A DNA stretch of 64,000 nucleotides, taken from Papio anubis (taxonomy: Eukaryota; Chordata; Mammalia; Primates; Cercopithecidae). The stretch lies in the NCBI RefSeq assembly GCF_008728515.1, contig NC_044977.1:2999501-3063500 (forward strand). Direction: 5' to 3'. Below the pieces are notes generated by a model, which did no database searches, was not told where the DNA came from, and worked only from the letters and a program-made list of their open reading frames with translations. Position numbers and translations under genes: made by a program. Below are positions 1-16,596 of the stretch, one piece after another (position 1 is the first letter of the stretch; every line of letters starts with the position of its first letter).

Positions 1-728
1 CAGCCTACTTCATTAGGATTTCTTAACAAGACATTATTTGCCAGATAAATAAGCAGCTCGCAGATAGCTGTGTCTACGCAGATCAAGAAGAATACCATTC
101 AACATTTGCATTCTAGGCATGATGACCAGATATTGTAAAACAAAAATGAGTAGGAAACTCCAAGTCTCGTACTTTACTTCAATCGTTCTCTGGGATCAAT
201 CTGCCTGGCACTGACACTGGCACATCACAGTTTACTAAGAGTAGCTGACTGAAAAGGAAGGAGAGCTTCTGAATACGCTAAAGCAGTTTGCACAACTAAG
301 ATTATTAAAAACAAAACTGCACACAAGGGGTAAGCCTCATCCCAGGATTCTATTCACCCTCCGGTACACTGAACTGTATTGTTGGTGAGGGAAAATTCGC
401 CCTCCGATCGTCTATTTAAATGGGACTATCAGTGCTTCACAGCATCCACGAGATCATAAAGAATAGCAATACGTATTTGATGTGAAAAAACCTTTCTTCT
501 AATGGGAAAGTTAGAGCTACCTGATTAACTTGGCTAATAATATTTGTGATCCAAAACTATTCTCAAGAAATTGAGATTTTCAAACTATACTACAATCCTT
601 GTTTTAAATTTCACTAAAAGATTCATCACCAAGTGATTTTCTGCGATGTGTAAGAACTTGGATATGGTGCATGACAATGTTCAAACTCAGTTTCCGTAAG
701 AAAATGATCTATAGAAAAACATGCACAT

Positions 729-990
729 TATTACTATTATTATTTGAGATGGAGTCTTGCTCTGTCGCCCAGGCTGCAGTGTAGTGCTGCCATCTTGGCT
801 TAGTGCAGCTTCCACCTCCTGGGTTCCAGTGATCCTCCTGCCTCAGCCTCCTGAGTAGCTGGGATTAAAGGTGTGCACCACCACACCCAGCTAATTTTTG
901 TATATTTAGTAGAGATGGGGTTTCACCATGTTGGCCAGGCTGGCCTCTCAAAGTGCTGGGATTACAGGGGTGAGCCACCACGCCCAACTG
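729..990 (-). mobile_element. Alu with internal deletion
   Basis: Minus-oriented Alu (sense to ROBO1) with an AAT-type tail remnant at its left end, B-box-like and A-rich landmarks in order, and about 36 bp missing between GGCCAGGCTGG and CTCAAAGTGCTGGG. Confidence 0.9.
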
Positions 991-1817
991 ACATGCTCTG
1001 AATTCTTTATGATGTCCTCAAGCAATATATACCATTAACTTTAAGTACACAATTGTCTAAACTATAATAGGAAGTGAGATTTAAAAGAAATCTAAGTATG
1101 AGAGTCTCCTCCATCATTTATCCTTTTACTTTTTTCTTTGAAAGTTAGTATTATTTTAATACAGTTTCAATACATAATACCAAGAAATGGTCAGACCCTA
1201 TACGAGGAGCTGACCATTTGGAAATAAAGACTCTTTTGTGATTTTTTTTAAAACCCCAATTACATTATACAGCTGAACCAAAGCCACAAACTGATTTTGT
1301 ACCAGTCAATCAGGTTCAGCAAGGCATTTTATTATTTTAAATTGACCGTGAAGTTAAGTGAAATCCACCCTTTTGCATTTCTTCAGGAGAGAAATGAGTT
1401 TTGACTCTTAGGTGAAAATGCCTACATTCCACAGTTTACCTTGAGAGCTGAGACATCATCTCATTTTAAATCCTTAAAAATCTTCTATAATATTCTATTT
1501 TCCTAGACTAACACATAGTATCCTGTCAATCCTCAGTATGGAGACAGCCTTGAAACTCTTAAGAAAACACTTAAAAGTACAGAGACTTTTAATGCCTCAA
1601 TTACGCTAGAAAATCTTATTTGAAACATATTAAAACATCCACAGTGCACTTATGGCAGTCTTTTAAATACTTTAAAAACCACGCTGTTAATATAAAGAGG
1701 TTTCTCAATTTGTTTTTAAAACTATTTTGAAAATAAAATAAAATTCGGCTCAGGATACTTGGTTACTGTACAGATTAATTTGCTACTCAGAAGAACATGT
1801 ACAGTCTTATTTGGGCC

Positions 1818-1925
1818 TTAACTAACAACGCACATCAGAATCGCCAAAAGATTCACCGAAATATATGTCCAAGGGCCCCTGTCAGACCAACTGAATCAGA
1901 ATTTCAAAATCACTGAATAAACAAC
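1818..1925 (+). mobile_element. hAT-type DNA transposon fragment (MER20/MER3-like)
   Basis: The segment has the pattern GCACATCAGAATCGCC ... GACCAACTGAATCAGAATTTC that is typical of short hAT-Charlie elements. The subfamily is not certain. Confidence 0.5.
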
Positions 1926-2063
1926 AAAGCGTTTTAAAAATAATTTACATGTTGCTATTGGGACCAGCAGATGGCGCCAAATATCCACAAACAAATACCA
2001 GCTTTTTCTTTGTGAATGGCGGGGGCTGTCCATCAGGACATTCGTGCACATACATTCTTCTCA

Positions 2064-2201
<138 letters not shown>

Positions 2202-2298
2202 TTAAAAGGTAGGTTATTACAATGTGCTAGAGAACACTGAAAGCAGGTTATTAATATCAAAACCAATGATAAATATTTAATATTATATCAACATATGC

Positions 2299-2601
2299 TT
2301 TTTTTTTTTTTGAGACGGAGTCTCCCCCTGTTGTCCAGGCTGTATGTAGTACAGTGACATGATCTCGGCTCACTGCAACCTCCCGCTCCCGGGTTCAAGC
2401 GATTCTCCTGCCTCAGCCCCCTGAGTAGCTGGGATTACAGGCGCCGCCACCACGCCCCGCTGATTTTTGTATTTTTAATAGAGACGGGGTTTCACCACTT
2501 TGGCCAGGCTGGTCTCCAACTCCTGACTTCAGCCTCCCAAATCCACCGCCTCAGCCTCCCAAAGTGCTTGGATTACAGGCGTGAGCCACTGTGCCCCGCT
2601 G
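2299..2601 (-). mobile_element. Alu (AluS-like), full length
   Basis: Starts with a poly-T run (reverse of the tail), both Alu arms are present, ending CTGTGCCCCGCTG. CATATG on both sides may be a short target-site duplication. It is opposite in orientation to the AluY 417 bp away. Confidence 0.93.
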
Positions 2602-3017
2602 CATATGTTTTAAAGATGTATTTCATCCAAGTCTGAATAGTCCCAAAGTACCTAAGTTGTTCCTCACTCAATGCTAATTAACTGCCACTGTGAATTTTCC
2701 ATAACCAAAGTTAAACACCTTGTTTCCACCAAACATCCCAGGACAATTCCTATTTCCTCCACCCTGTAACTCTAGTCTCCTGTTCTCCCTCAAAATGTTC
2801 AAAAGTATGAAAATGAATGTTAATCATTCATCATAATTATTTATACAGCCAAAGTGACAAAGACATGTTGGGAAACATCGTGCTGTAATTTAATGTAATC
2901 TTTTACCTTTATGTAAATATTGTTTAATTTCTAGGACTAGGGTGGTCAGCTATAGTGGTTTGTCTAGAACTGAGGTGTTTTAAGAGAGATGAGATTTAGG
3001 AAGAAAATGTTAATCCC

Positions 3018-3319
3018 GGCCGGGCGCAGTGGCTCACGCCTGTAATCCCAGCACTTGGGGAGGCCGAGGTGGGCGGATCACGAGGTCAGGAGATGGAGAC
3101 CATCCTGGCTAACACGGTGAAACCCCGTCTCTACTAAAAATACAAAAAACTAGCCGGGCGCGGTGGCGGCGCCTGTGGTCCCAGCTCCTCGGGAGGCGGA
3201 GGCAGGAGAATGGCGGGAACCCGGGGGGCGGAGCTTGCAGGGAGCCAAGATGGCGCCGCTCACTCCAGCCTGGGCCACAGAGCGAGACTCCGTCTCAAAA
3301 ACAAAAACAAACAAACAAA
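3018..3319 (+). mobile_element. AluY, full length, with perfect target-site duplication
   Basis: Intact GGCCGGGCGCAGTGG start, AluY-type GAGACCATCCTGGCTAACACGG segment, and an A-rich tail with ACAAA repeats. The 14-bp direct repeat AAAATGTTAATCCC flanks it exactly (3004-3017 and 3320-3333). GAATGGCGGGAACCCGG and the CTCCTCGGGAGGCGGAG stretch differ from the human AluY consensus and recall Old World monkey AluY variants, which is tentative. It is antisense to ROBO1. Confidence 0.95.
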
Positions 3320-3679
3320 AAAATGTTAATCCCAGAAAGTCCTGGGCAAATCAACACATTACTCCAATCATGGATCAAAACAAACAAATAGAAAATGCTG
3401 AATGTAAAATAAACCAAATGGAAAACAATTTCATTTTTAAATGTGAATTTTAGTTCTGAATAATTAAATTTCTGTATATCCTTAAGTAATATAATGTTCA
3501 CATTTGCACATTTGTAGGTAGGCCACTATTGAAGCAAGTCAACTATTATAGCATTTTGCTTTTCTAGTTTTCTAAATAAACAAATACTGTCAGCAAAATG
3601 TATGTTCAATATCAAGAAAGTTAATAATTAATGCCACTCTTAACATTCTAACAATTTAAATTAAGCCAGTACAATCCTA

Positions 3680-4889
<1,210 letters not shown>

Positions 4890-5010
4890 TCAAGAAAACT
4901 GTGTCAGTTTCTACACAATGCTACTGAACTGAATGAAAGCATGGTAAAACAAACTTTTCATTCATAGCAACTCTCAGTTAAGTAGAATACAGGCCAGGCT
5001 GTGATTCAGA

Positions 5011-5032
5011 AAATAATAATAATAATAATAAT
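5011..5032. repeat. (AAT)n microsatellite
   Basis: About seven AAT units in a row. Confidence 0.95.
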
Positions 5033-6299
5033 TTAACCTTTTTATTAGGATCAGGAAAGTAAGAGGGGATAGACATAGAGAGAGAGAATGCAGAGGACAC
5101 GTATTATAGAAAGTCAAAAAGAGCAGGAAGCAAAGACAACAATGGCAAATAGCAACATTGAGTGGCTCCTCCTACCATGCCATGATCACTTTCCTGATGA
5201 AAATGAGGGCACTAGTGCAACGCCCTCTGAGTTTATGAAAACCTGTAGTGGTCCTAACTATACAAGACAGAAAAGAGACTGCAATTGCAGCAGAGTGGCT
5301 AAGCAATGAAAAGAAAGGAGATATGGTTAGTGAAAACCAAGAACAGAAAGAAGTCAGATACTTTACATCATTAAGATGAACTTGGATATTTTCTCATATA
5401 AGGTATATGGTATATCAGTGGCTACAATGGAGGTGATACAGATGCCACCAAGGAAGTAAAATAAAATCAATCTGATTAGATTCATGAGAAAAAAGTACTT
5501 AACATTTATGTAATTGATGATGATTTAGTTTAGTTATTGTCATCGTAAAGAAGGTTTAATAAAGAGTTCTTAATCACAGCAGCCCCCAAATTTTAGAAAG
5601 GAAACTAAGAACACAGTAAGAATGAAATGGCTACTAACGCTAATTTTTTTAATAAGCTTCTTAAAGTCTACACTCAAAAAACATTTGCCCATTTCTGAAG
5701 CGGTTTTCTAAACAGGTGTTTTGCTTTGTTTATAACAGTAACAGGGAATACTTGGGAGGAAGTGAAGAAAATGTTTTTTGGACTTCAGAATTCTCTTTCT
5801 CAAAGTATTGCATGTGGGCACCTACATTCCAGATTATTCCACATTATATAAAAAAATTAAAATGAGAATTTTAGTTTACTGAATCATTAAATACCTTCAA
5901 AGAATTGATCTTGGGTAGAAAGCAAAAGCAGGAATACTAAGAATAAGACTGCTAAGTATCTCGGATGAAGTCCAGGGAAGCCAGGCAAGTGGAGGAAATG
6001 ACACCAAGATGGACATCAAACACTCTTACACAGTGTTTGGTTGTTTTTATACTTAACCTAGAAATTAAGCTGATAAATAAGATGAAAAAAAAAAAAAAAG
6101 AACTGGGATAATTCTGTACTTCATCTTACTTTACCAATATTTTTGGCTAGGATCTGCCCTCAGGATAACTATTATCACAGCCTCTATGTAGTAAACACTT
6201 GACCATCAGCTTTCCATCTCTTCCTTATCCACTGGTATCATTTGCTCCTATGACTTAAACTGCCATCCATTTCTAAGATAAGACTGAAATACTTGGAAT

Positions 6300-6555
6300 A
6301 AAACAGACTTGGGTTTGCACACCACCTCAGCAACTTATAAACCGCATAACATTGGAACAATTTCTTAACCTCATTATTCCCCAGTTTCCTTGTGTTTCAA
6401 ATGGTGATATCAAAGGCAGCTAATCCTGAGGGCTGTGGTAAAAGCTGTCTTGTATTAGACATAAAAAGTGCTTTTCCTGAGAGCAGGGTTGTGGACCCAT
6501 GGTACATAGCATAGTGCCATATACATAAGTGTTGCTTAATAAACATAGGTTCAAT
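6300..6555 (+). mobile_element. MIR, nearly full length
   Basis: Diverged MIR: CTTAACCTCATTATTCCCCAGTTTCC core and an end with TAGTGCCATATACATAAG ... CTTAATAAACATAGGTTC, which follow the MIR consensus order. Confidence 0.75.
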
Positions 6556-7759
6556 TAAAATGTATTCACATGTGGAAAACACACACATCATGTCAGCTTC
6601 CAAATATCTCCCTCATACGTAAGCTCTCATCCTCACAAAATCATCTCCCTTTCAGAAAGTCTCCTCAAATACAGAAATAACCATTTTATCTGTAACTGCC
6701 ATGGTCTGCATCCCAATCCCGAATTCCTCTAATAGGAGATAAACCCACCAGTCAGTTCCTTCATGGAAATTGCTAGATTCTCCCACCTAGTACCCATGAC
6801 AGCAACAGGAGTCTATAATATCATAATAGAAACGTTCACATCGGAGAGAAAAAGGGAAAGTGACGCCTCATAAAATAATTTTGAGAAGTTTACAAATTGA
6901 TCCTCTTACTGTTTTTGTTCTCTACCTCCTGAAAGAAATGTATGACAATGTAAAAGGTCTTTCCCAATATTCACAATTGACTTAAGGAAAACCTAACTGC
7001 TCCAGCCAACTGTTTCCCCCAACGTGAAAACTTCACATACACAACCTCCAAGGGGAGACTATCCAGGCCCCACTCACTGATGATAACTGGTATCACCTTA
7101 GGTATGATATATATGTTCTGTGTATCTGTACATCCTAGGGTCCAAGAATGATGCGCAGACAGGACACGTGGGTGAAGAATCATAGCAACGAACAACGACA
7201 ACAACAGCCGCATCTCAGCGATGATGACCACCACCCCCACCTGCCAGGTGCTCATCCCATCTTCCTTGCATCATCACATCTTGTCTTTGGGAAAGCACAC
7301 GTTGATCATCACATAGCAAGGCTCTGACTCCAACCATGACATAGGTCTACCTGATTCCTGTACAGGGAACCTGTGCCCTGTATCTGTGCACCTTTAGCTT
7401 TTGACTCCAGCTCATTCATATGTATCTACACTTGGGGAAGATTCTTTTGCAACTATATTCCAGAAATGGTTAGAGAAATTATGCCTGCTCCTTTAGGAAT
7501 CACTTTCCAACAAGTCCTTCTTGAATTTCCTCACCCCTCATTTTTCTCCTTACTGTGTATGCGTTCTGTTCCCTCCAGTGAAATTTTTTTTGCAGGTTAC
7601 TCCCCAGGTTCTTATTACGGTTATAATCCTGGGCTTACAGCCTCAAATGAGGTCCAAGAATAGGTAAGATACGTGCCTCAATTTTACTTCTCATGGGCCC
7701 TTTGCTGTTGCCTCAAGCTAGAAAAAGCATGACTCTTCCATACGGCAGTTCCTTAAAAA

Positions 7760-8345
7760 GTTAAGGAAAAGATGTCATGTCTGCTCTGATGTTATTACTT
7801 TCTGGCCTAACCATGCCCAGATCCTTGAATGTCTTTTCATATGATGTGATTTTCAGCCTTTCGTGCAGCCTCATCGCCTATCCTTATTGTCCTCCTCTTA
7901 AAAGTCCATCTGAAAATGTAGTGTCCAGAACAAACACATTACTCCGTTCATGAACGGAATAGTTCTAAGTAAAGAGAGAAAAATTACTTGATCCAGGCAT
8001 AATTCTAGTGCCAGCTAAGACTACATTTGCTCTCTTGGCAACTACATCCCTCAGTAGGTTCAGACGGGTGTTTAATTTAAAGTCGGACCATTCTGAGAGC
8101 CCCGACACGCACGCATATACCTCCCGCAAGCCTGCTGTCTTTAGTCTATCCTTTTACAGGTAATTTTTTAAACCCAAGTTCAAGTACCCAACTTTTTAAT
8201 TTGCTCTATTAACTTTAATAGTGAGCACTCTCCCATCAGTCCAATCTGTCGAGCTATATTTAATTCTGATTCTCTCATTTGGCATACTAGTTGTCTTTCT
8301 CAGTTTTATGATACCCTCAAATTTTATGAACTTCCTTTTAGTCCT
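7760..8345 (+). mobile_element. Ancient interspersed repeat, CR1/L3-like (tentative)
   Basis: Several spaced matches to a CR1/L3-type consensus as I remember it: TAGTGTCCAGAACAAAC followed by ACATTACTCC, CTCTTGGCAACTACATC, and CAATCTGTCGAGCTATATTT then GATTCTCTCATTTGG, in the right order. Divergence is high and the family name is uncertain. Confidence 0.3.
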
Positions 8346-8439
8346 GACACTAAAAGACATACAAGTCCAATAACCGATTTTATGGAAAATAAAACACAAA
8401 TCTGCATCTTATGTACTTATATATTGATTAGTTAATTTA

Positions 8440-8560
8440 TTCCTTGTCCAATCCTGCGGAATGGGTATGTGCAGCCCCATTTTAAAGATGAGGAAACTCA
8501 CAAGGGTTGACTAACTTGCTCAAGGCCACGCAGCTAGTAGACTGAGGAGCTGAAATTAAA
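8440..8560 (+). mobile_element. MIR fragment
   Basis: Contains CCCATTTTAAAGATGAGGAA, then ACTTGCTCAAGGCCACGCAG and CTAGTAGACTGAGGAGCTG, the conserved MIR centre. Confidence 0.85.
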
Positions 8561-8640
8561 AACATGTGTTTGATTTCACAATTGTACGCCTGTTTCTCTA
8601 CGTTTCCAGTCTTCCAGTTGACAAGGATGCATTATACTTG

Positions 8641-9019
8641 GATCGCTATGGCTTGGCTGTGTCCCCACCCAAATCTCATCTTGAACTGTAGTTCTCATAA
8701 TCCCCACGTGTCACAGGAGGGACTCGGTAGGAGGTAATTAAATCATGGAGTAGTCACCGCCATGCTGCTGTTCTCATGATAATGAGTGAGTTCTCATGAG
8801 ATCTGATGGTTTTATAAGGGGCTCTGCTCACTTTTGCTCGGCACTTCTCGCTGCCACCATGCGAAGCGGGACGTGTTACTTTCCCCTTCTGCCCTGATTG
8901 TCAGTTTTCTGAGGCCTCCCCAGCCATGCTGAAGTGCGAGTCAATTAAACCTCTTAACTTTATAAACTGTCCAGTCTCGGGGCAGTTCTTTATTAGCAGC
9001 GTGAGAACAGACTATACAC
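8641..9019 (+). mobile_element. THE1/MST-type solo LTR (old MaLR retroelement)
   Basis: Matches the THE1-type LTR throughout: GGCTGTGTCCCCACCCAAAT, GAGATCTGATGGTTTTATAA, GGCCTCCCCAGCCATG, and the end TTATTAGCAGCGTGAGAACA. No internal retroviral genes accompany it. It is antisense to ROBO1. Confidence 0.9.
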
Positions 9020-10423
9020 ATTGTTCCACTATCTATGCATATACAAAGGCCAATTGACAGAAATGTGAAAAAGACTAAATGAATGTTCAGACAGAATGCT
9101 AACTCACTCCTCACTTACAAATGAGGCTACATATTACGGAATCATGCATGTGAGTACAGGACAAAACAGAGTTAAGCTGCAGTCGCCAAAAACCTTCAGT
9201 TACAGTCTACTGGCTGGAGACCATTGTACTGGGGACAAACGTTTAAATTCATTTTACAGCTGTCATTGGGTCTACATTCCTTACAAATGTGTATCTAATA
9301 TCAAAAACCTCAGACTACCTAAAGGCTCCTGGAAAGGTGATTCATAATAGCAAATATGAGCTATGGGTGTGTTACAGTCACACAAGAGACACATGTGGGC
9401 ATGTTCTACAACTTGGTGTGCTTTTTCTGCAAATTCTGAAACAAGAAGTGCTTCCAAAAAGACTGTTTATGTACATACTTGAAGTAACAAAACAGCAACA
9501 TGGCTGGCAGCCCCTCTCCCAAACCAGCAACAAAGGAGTGTAAGTCTCAGTCATCTGGTGTATAACTTGTTTCTATTAAAATAACCAAGTCTATTTTTTT
9601 TCTTTTTTCCTTTGTTTCCTTAAGATAGAAACACTATCCCTCTGTATGTTGAGAAAATAATTTTATACTTCGAATCATTCCCCTCTAAAATTACCTTTCT
9701 TTACTAATATAAAAACAAGCACATTTTATTTACAATGACATGTGTCTTTTTTTCCCCAAAAATAAAAGGTCAAGGATGATTCAAATTCATCTCTTTTTTT
9801 TCCAGTATATTAATTTTACTCCTATTAGAGCACTAAAATAATAGGATGAGCAAGAGTGTGGAGAGATGAAAATAATCCGTCTGTTAAAAGCTAAAAGTAA
9901 TTTCTGTTCACAAAAGATAAAATGCAGAATACCCAAAATTTGGTCCAAAGGAACAAAATTTCCAGTTTTAAATGTTCTAGAAGTAGTTTTAAACATGTCC
10001 GTTTTTCTTTTATCTGTTTTGCGAACCCAGCTTTGACCAAAACGTAGGTGTTTTTCATTTAAAAGTTTCTTATATCATGGCTCATATATAACTGACAATA
10101 AAGACAGGCCAAACAAAATAAAGACCTAAAGTATTTTCTCCATGCTTGTTGGAGTTTAACTGGACAGAGGAATTAATAACAAGTTTCCAGATATCTCCTA
10201 CATTCATGTGATCTCAAGAGAGTATTATCTGATTAGGATTGTAATGTAAAAATTCATCCAGAAGGTTGTAAGTACTGAACTTATATATAAATAAAATTCA
10301 GTTAATTTTAAATACAATTATAATATGATTAAGATTGTACACCTATATGTTACTATATTTAAAATTCAGGAAATTGAATGGAATACACAAATATTCACGT
10401 ATTTTTAAATTTATGGGTCCTAA

Positions 10424-10750
10424 CAGGTGTATATATTTATGGGTACATGAGAAATTTTGATATAGGCATATAATGCATAATAATCACATGAGGGTAAATG
10501 GGCTATCCATCACCTCAATCATTTATCCTTTTTTTGTGTTACAAACATTCCAATTATACTTTAGTTATTTAAAAGTGTTCAATAAATTATTGTTGACTAT
10601 AGTCACCCTATTGCTATCTAATACTAGATCTTATTCATTCTATCTAACTATTTTTTTTTGTACCCATTAACCATCCTCTCTCCCCACAGCCACCCTACTA
10701 CCCTTCCCAGTCTCTGGTTACCATCATTGTACTTTCCATCTCCTCACATC
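10424..10750 (+). mobile_element. L1 3' untranslated end
   Basis: GGGCTATCCATCACCTCAAT, AATAAATTATTGTTGACTAT then AGTCACCCTATTG, and CTACTACCCTTCCCAGTCTC are landmarks of primate/mammalian L1 3' ends. It ends about 260 bp from the FN3-1 exon at 11009. Confidence 0.85.
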
Positions 10751-11000
10751 ATACTTTTGTCCTGGTATGTTTGTAATTTTATGAGAAACAGTTCTCTTTG
10801 TTTATCCATCTTATGTTTGTATGCTTAGTCCAGAAAATAATAAAGTTTGTAGACACTGTGTTTGCATATTAAAAATTAATTAAGCAACTTGGGCAACCTG
10901 AACAGCAGACTGTAAATGTACAATTGTAGCATGTAACACAAGTCATTTGTGCAATTATAACATCTAAGGATAAGTAGGTGTCACAGGGTTAAGTAAATCA

Positions 11001-13213
<2,213 letters not shown>

Positions 13214-13419
13214 CTTAGCATATCGGATCTGCAGCACTCCATTCTCCAACTGTTTGATTCGAGAGTCTTGGGTTGAAACGAGGACCCCATCCTTTCTCCA
13301 CAGAACTGTGGGCACTGGACTGCCTGTGGCCACACAGCTGAGGACTAAAGTGCCATCCACAGCTACAGTCTGATTCACGGGACCTTGTCGAATAACCGGG
13401 GGAGGCCGATCTGCAATCA
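13214..13419 (-). CDS. ROBO1: ROBO1 exon: Ig4-Ig5 linker and first half of Ig5
   Basis: With the upstream acceptor (CTGGCAG|TGATTG) the exon is 206 nt: two bases complete a Val codon, then 68 codons from I-A-D-R-P-P-P to QIRYAK, ending in phase 0 at donor GCTAAG|GTACCT. It has the first Ig5 Cys (LSCVATG, about 476), the core Trp (VLWRKDG) and an N-linked sequon NQT that falls at 463 in human numbering. A second acceptor TTGCAG|ATCGGC nine bases further in would drop three residues (V-I-A) in frame. Two residues differ from human as recalled: F472L and I486V, both conservative. The frame stays open into both flanking introns (13100-13477), but splice sites and phases set the limits. Confidence 0.96.
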
Positions 13420-15147
13420 CTGCCAGAAGAAACAACAGGAAATAGATTTCTGCAACTGGAAGCAATTTTCTAATCATCCAAGCAACAGCAGTTGCTCTAG
13501 GCTTTGAAACAAACTAAAGATAATTAAACAAGTAATTAAAGTAGGAGACATGCATTATTCAAAATGCATTTATAGGATGCACTGATTCAGAATATTAAAA
13601 GGAGATACAATGTGCTACGTTCGAATGACCAACCACTCACTGAGCTGGCTGCACTGTCAAGAGGCCTATTTAAAGAACTCTGGAATTAGGATTGTGGATG
13701 CTGAAGTAGATACAGAGTCATGATAATGGAATACTGTACTTTTTAAACTTAAAAATATGAAAAAACACAACATAACAACAACAACAACAAAAAACCATTC
13801 CTCTCAAGGAAACATATGAGAGAAATTATAACAAATGAAGCAAAACCAAACTGACATTTCATAACTGTTTCGTACAACAGAAAAAAAAGAAACATGATAC
13901 CATACCAGAATGTTTAACAATTTTGGATCCAAAAAAGTGCATTGGATTTTCATAATTTAATAAATCAGTATGATTGAGTTCCCTGTGCCTTTTTATCCTG
14001 TAATTCTTTCTATTACAATATACATGGGAGAAAATTACCCAATTGTAACAAATTCAAAGAAACTGGAAAATTGCCCAAATACATTGTTGGTTGGCAGATC
14101 CAAAAGACAAGTCAAAATGATGTTCTAACTTGGCAAATACTGTGCTGCTCTATTGGGTTTAATAGGATTGGGAACGTGCCTCAGCTAACTCCGTTACCTT
14201 AGATAACAGTTATAACGTACTACGGAAAATAACGAGAGGCAATTTTATTATGTGTAAATACAATTATCCCTATGATTACACGAAAAAAGTCTAAAATCTA
14301 AAACCTTTATCTGGCATGAAGTCCTTTTTAGGGGAAAACACAGAACAACTGTGTTGGAACTAGAATAAATCCTACACTGAAGAAGCGTTCCCATGCCCTG
14401 ATTTAGGCAATTTATATGAAACTCTACAGTGTTTTTTTTTTTTTTTTTAATGACTTAAAAACTAAATTTCAGAAATTTTCTTTAATTAATCAACTTGAAA
14501 ATTCTGGATGTTAATGAAAATTATTAAAAGACACGAATGTACAAAGAAAGATTCTAAGTTGCCTGGTTAAAGAAAACTGGTTGCCAGAGTAACTAAATTT
14601 TGGAGGCAATAATTTTCAAAGCTGGATCTGTCATGGTCGAAGTTCTATGCACCAAAGATTTCCACAAGCTGGAGTCACACTTTAATTTGTTCCTCATTTG
14701 TCATGCAATAAATATTAGTTTTGTGCATGCAAACTAAAGAAAAAGAAAAGAAAAGATAAACAGGAAAGCAATGGAGTGCATTTCCACTCTAATCTTTCAA
14801 TTCTCTTCTATGTCTTGGTTACTAGGGTGAAGTTTGCAATACCAAGGGGTGAATTAGAAGGCTAGAGTTTGAAACTTGGCAGGAGTATTCTTTATAACTG
14901 ATTATAATTAAGTCTAATAGAAGGATGGTTTAAATTTGATAGTCTTATCATATTTAGAAACAATCCAACATCTGGGAATATATTCAATGTTCTTTACCCT
15001 TACGGTTCTTTGATATTTGTATTTTATTTAGTGTCATCCACACCTCCCCATTCCATCCCAACCCAGTTATTGATGTCATTGTTTCCATATAATTTACAAT
15101 ACAATGCATACTTAACAAAAATAAAGCAATAAAAGAAAAGGATCAGC

Positions 15148-15320
15148 TCTAGCATCTGCCATATGTCTTTGGGCAAGTTCCTTAAATTCTCTAAGCCTCA
15201 GTTTTGTATTGTTTTAAATCCACAAACTAAGCATAATAATACGTTTTTCTAATATCTCAGGAAGGGCATTGTTATGCATATTTACATGGAACAGATAAGG
15301 GAGTGCTTGGCTAACTGCAA
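15148..15320 (+). mobile_element. MIR fragment
   Basis: TTTGGGCAAGTTCCTTAAAT then TCTCTAAGCCTCAGTTTTG, the MIR core. Confidence 0.75.
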
Positions 15321-15414
15321 AAGGCTGACATATATATGTACTGTAGTATCGCTAGTGTCCTCTTTGGTAAAACAACAACAACAAACTATTATGCAAATCA
15401 GAGATGAAAGATCT

Positions 15415-15734
<320 letters not shown>

Positions 15735-16199
15735 TTAGAGTACAATAAAGCAATTTGATGTTTTCAGGTAGAGAAACTAAGGTTTTTGATGTCATGAAGT
15801 AGAATAAAATACTCGTAAAATGTTTACACTTACAGACACCAAAGAATGTACTGCATTGATGAGTCAAACCTTAATTTAGAATGAGACAAACCTCATATTC
15901 AGGTCTAGGATCTTCTACTGGAATTATCAGAATGAATTATCCAGAAGTAAAATAGGAAGTGTTTAAGAATCAGCAGTGTTTAACAAAGGATTAAATGCAA
16001 TGACTTTGGAGTCAGAAAATGTTAGTGCCATACAATGGAAATGTTCCATATCTACTCTTTCTAATATATTAGCCAATAGCTCCAAGTAGCTAGAGTAATT
16101 GGGGAATTGGATATGCAATTTTATTTCATTTTAAGTAATTTAAATTCAAATTTAAATAGCCCCATATGGTAAGTAGCTACCTTATCGGAGATGTAAACA

Positions 16200-16350
16200 T
16201 GTTAGTTCTGCTACTTATCATTGTAATTTGGGTACACATCTTCACATTCACTGCCTCAGATTCCTCACTGGTAAAATATGGTTAGATCTGAAATTGTTAA
16301 TGTGTGAAAAGTTTCTAGTATAGTGCCTGGCCCTATGTAAGCTTCTCCTA
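16200..16350 (+). mobile_element. MIR fragment
   Basis: CACTGCCTCAGATTCCTCAC then GTAAAATATGG, and ATAGTGCCTGGCCCTATGTA, following MIR order. Confidence 0.65.
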
Positions 16351-16464
16351 TAGCTTGTTATTAGTCACGGTAGCTCATTATTGTCAGTATAAAAATAATA
16401 GTGGTGGAGGCAGTGATGGTATAAGCAGTGTAACAGGTACAACAGGAGGTGTAAACCTGCTGCA

Positions 16465-16596
16465 ATATTTATATATTATAAAATATATAAAATAAAATAT
16501 ATTAAGAATACATTTAAAATATATTATAAAATATATAAAATAAAATGTATAATACATAAGTTATATATAATATATAATATATATATATTTTATATC
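16465..16596. repeat. AT-rich tandem repeat, 48-bp period
   Basis: A 28-nt stretch starting ATATATTATAAAATATATAA occurs at 16471 and again at 16519, followed by (TATA)n. Almost pure A/T, self-complementary. Confidence 0.9.

Noticed and set aside
3163..3453. 96-codon plus-strand frame
   Set aside because: It starts inside the AluY and runs through its tail into intron; a by-product of Alu sequence.
9096..9543. Two overlapping plus-strand frames as a possible antisense gene
   Set aside because: No recognisable family, no promoter or splice context; kept only as unassigned intron sequence.
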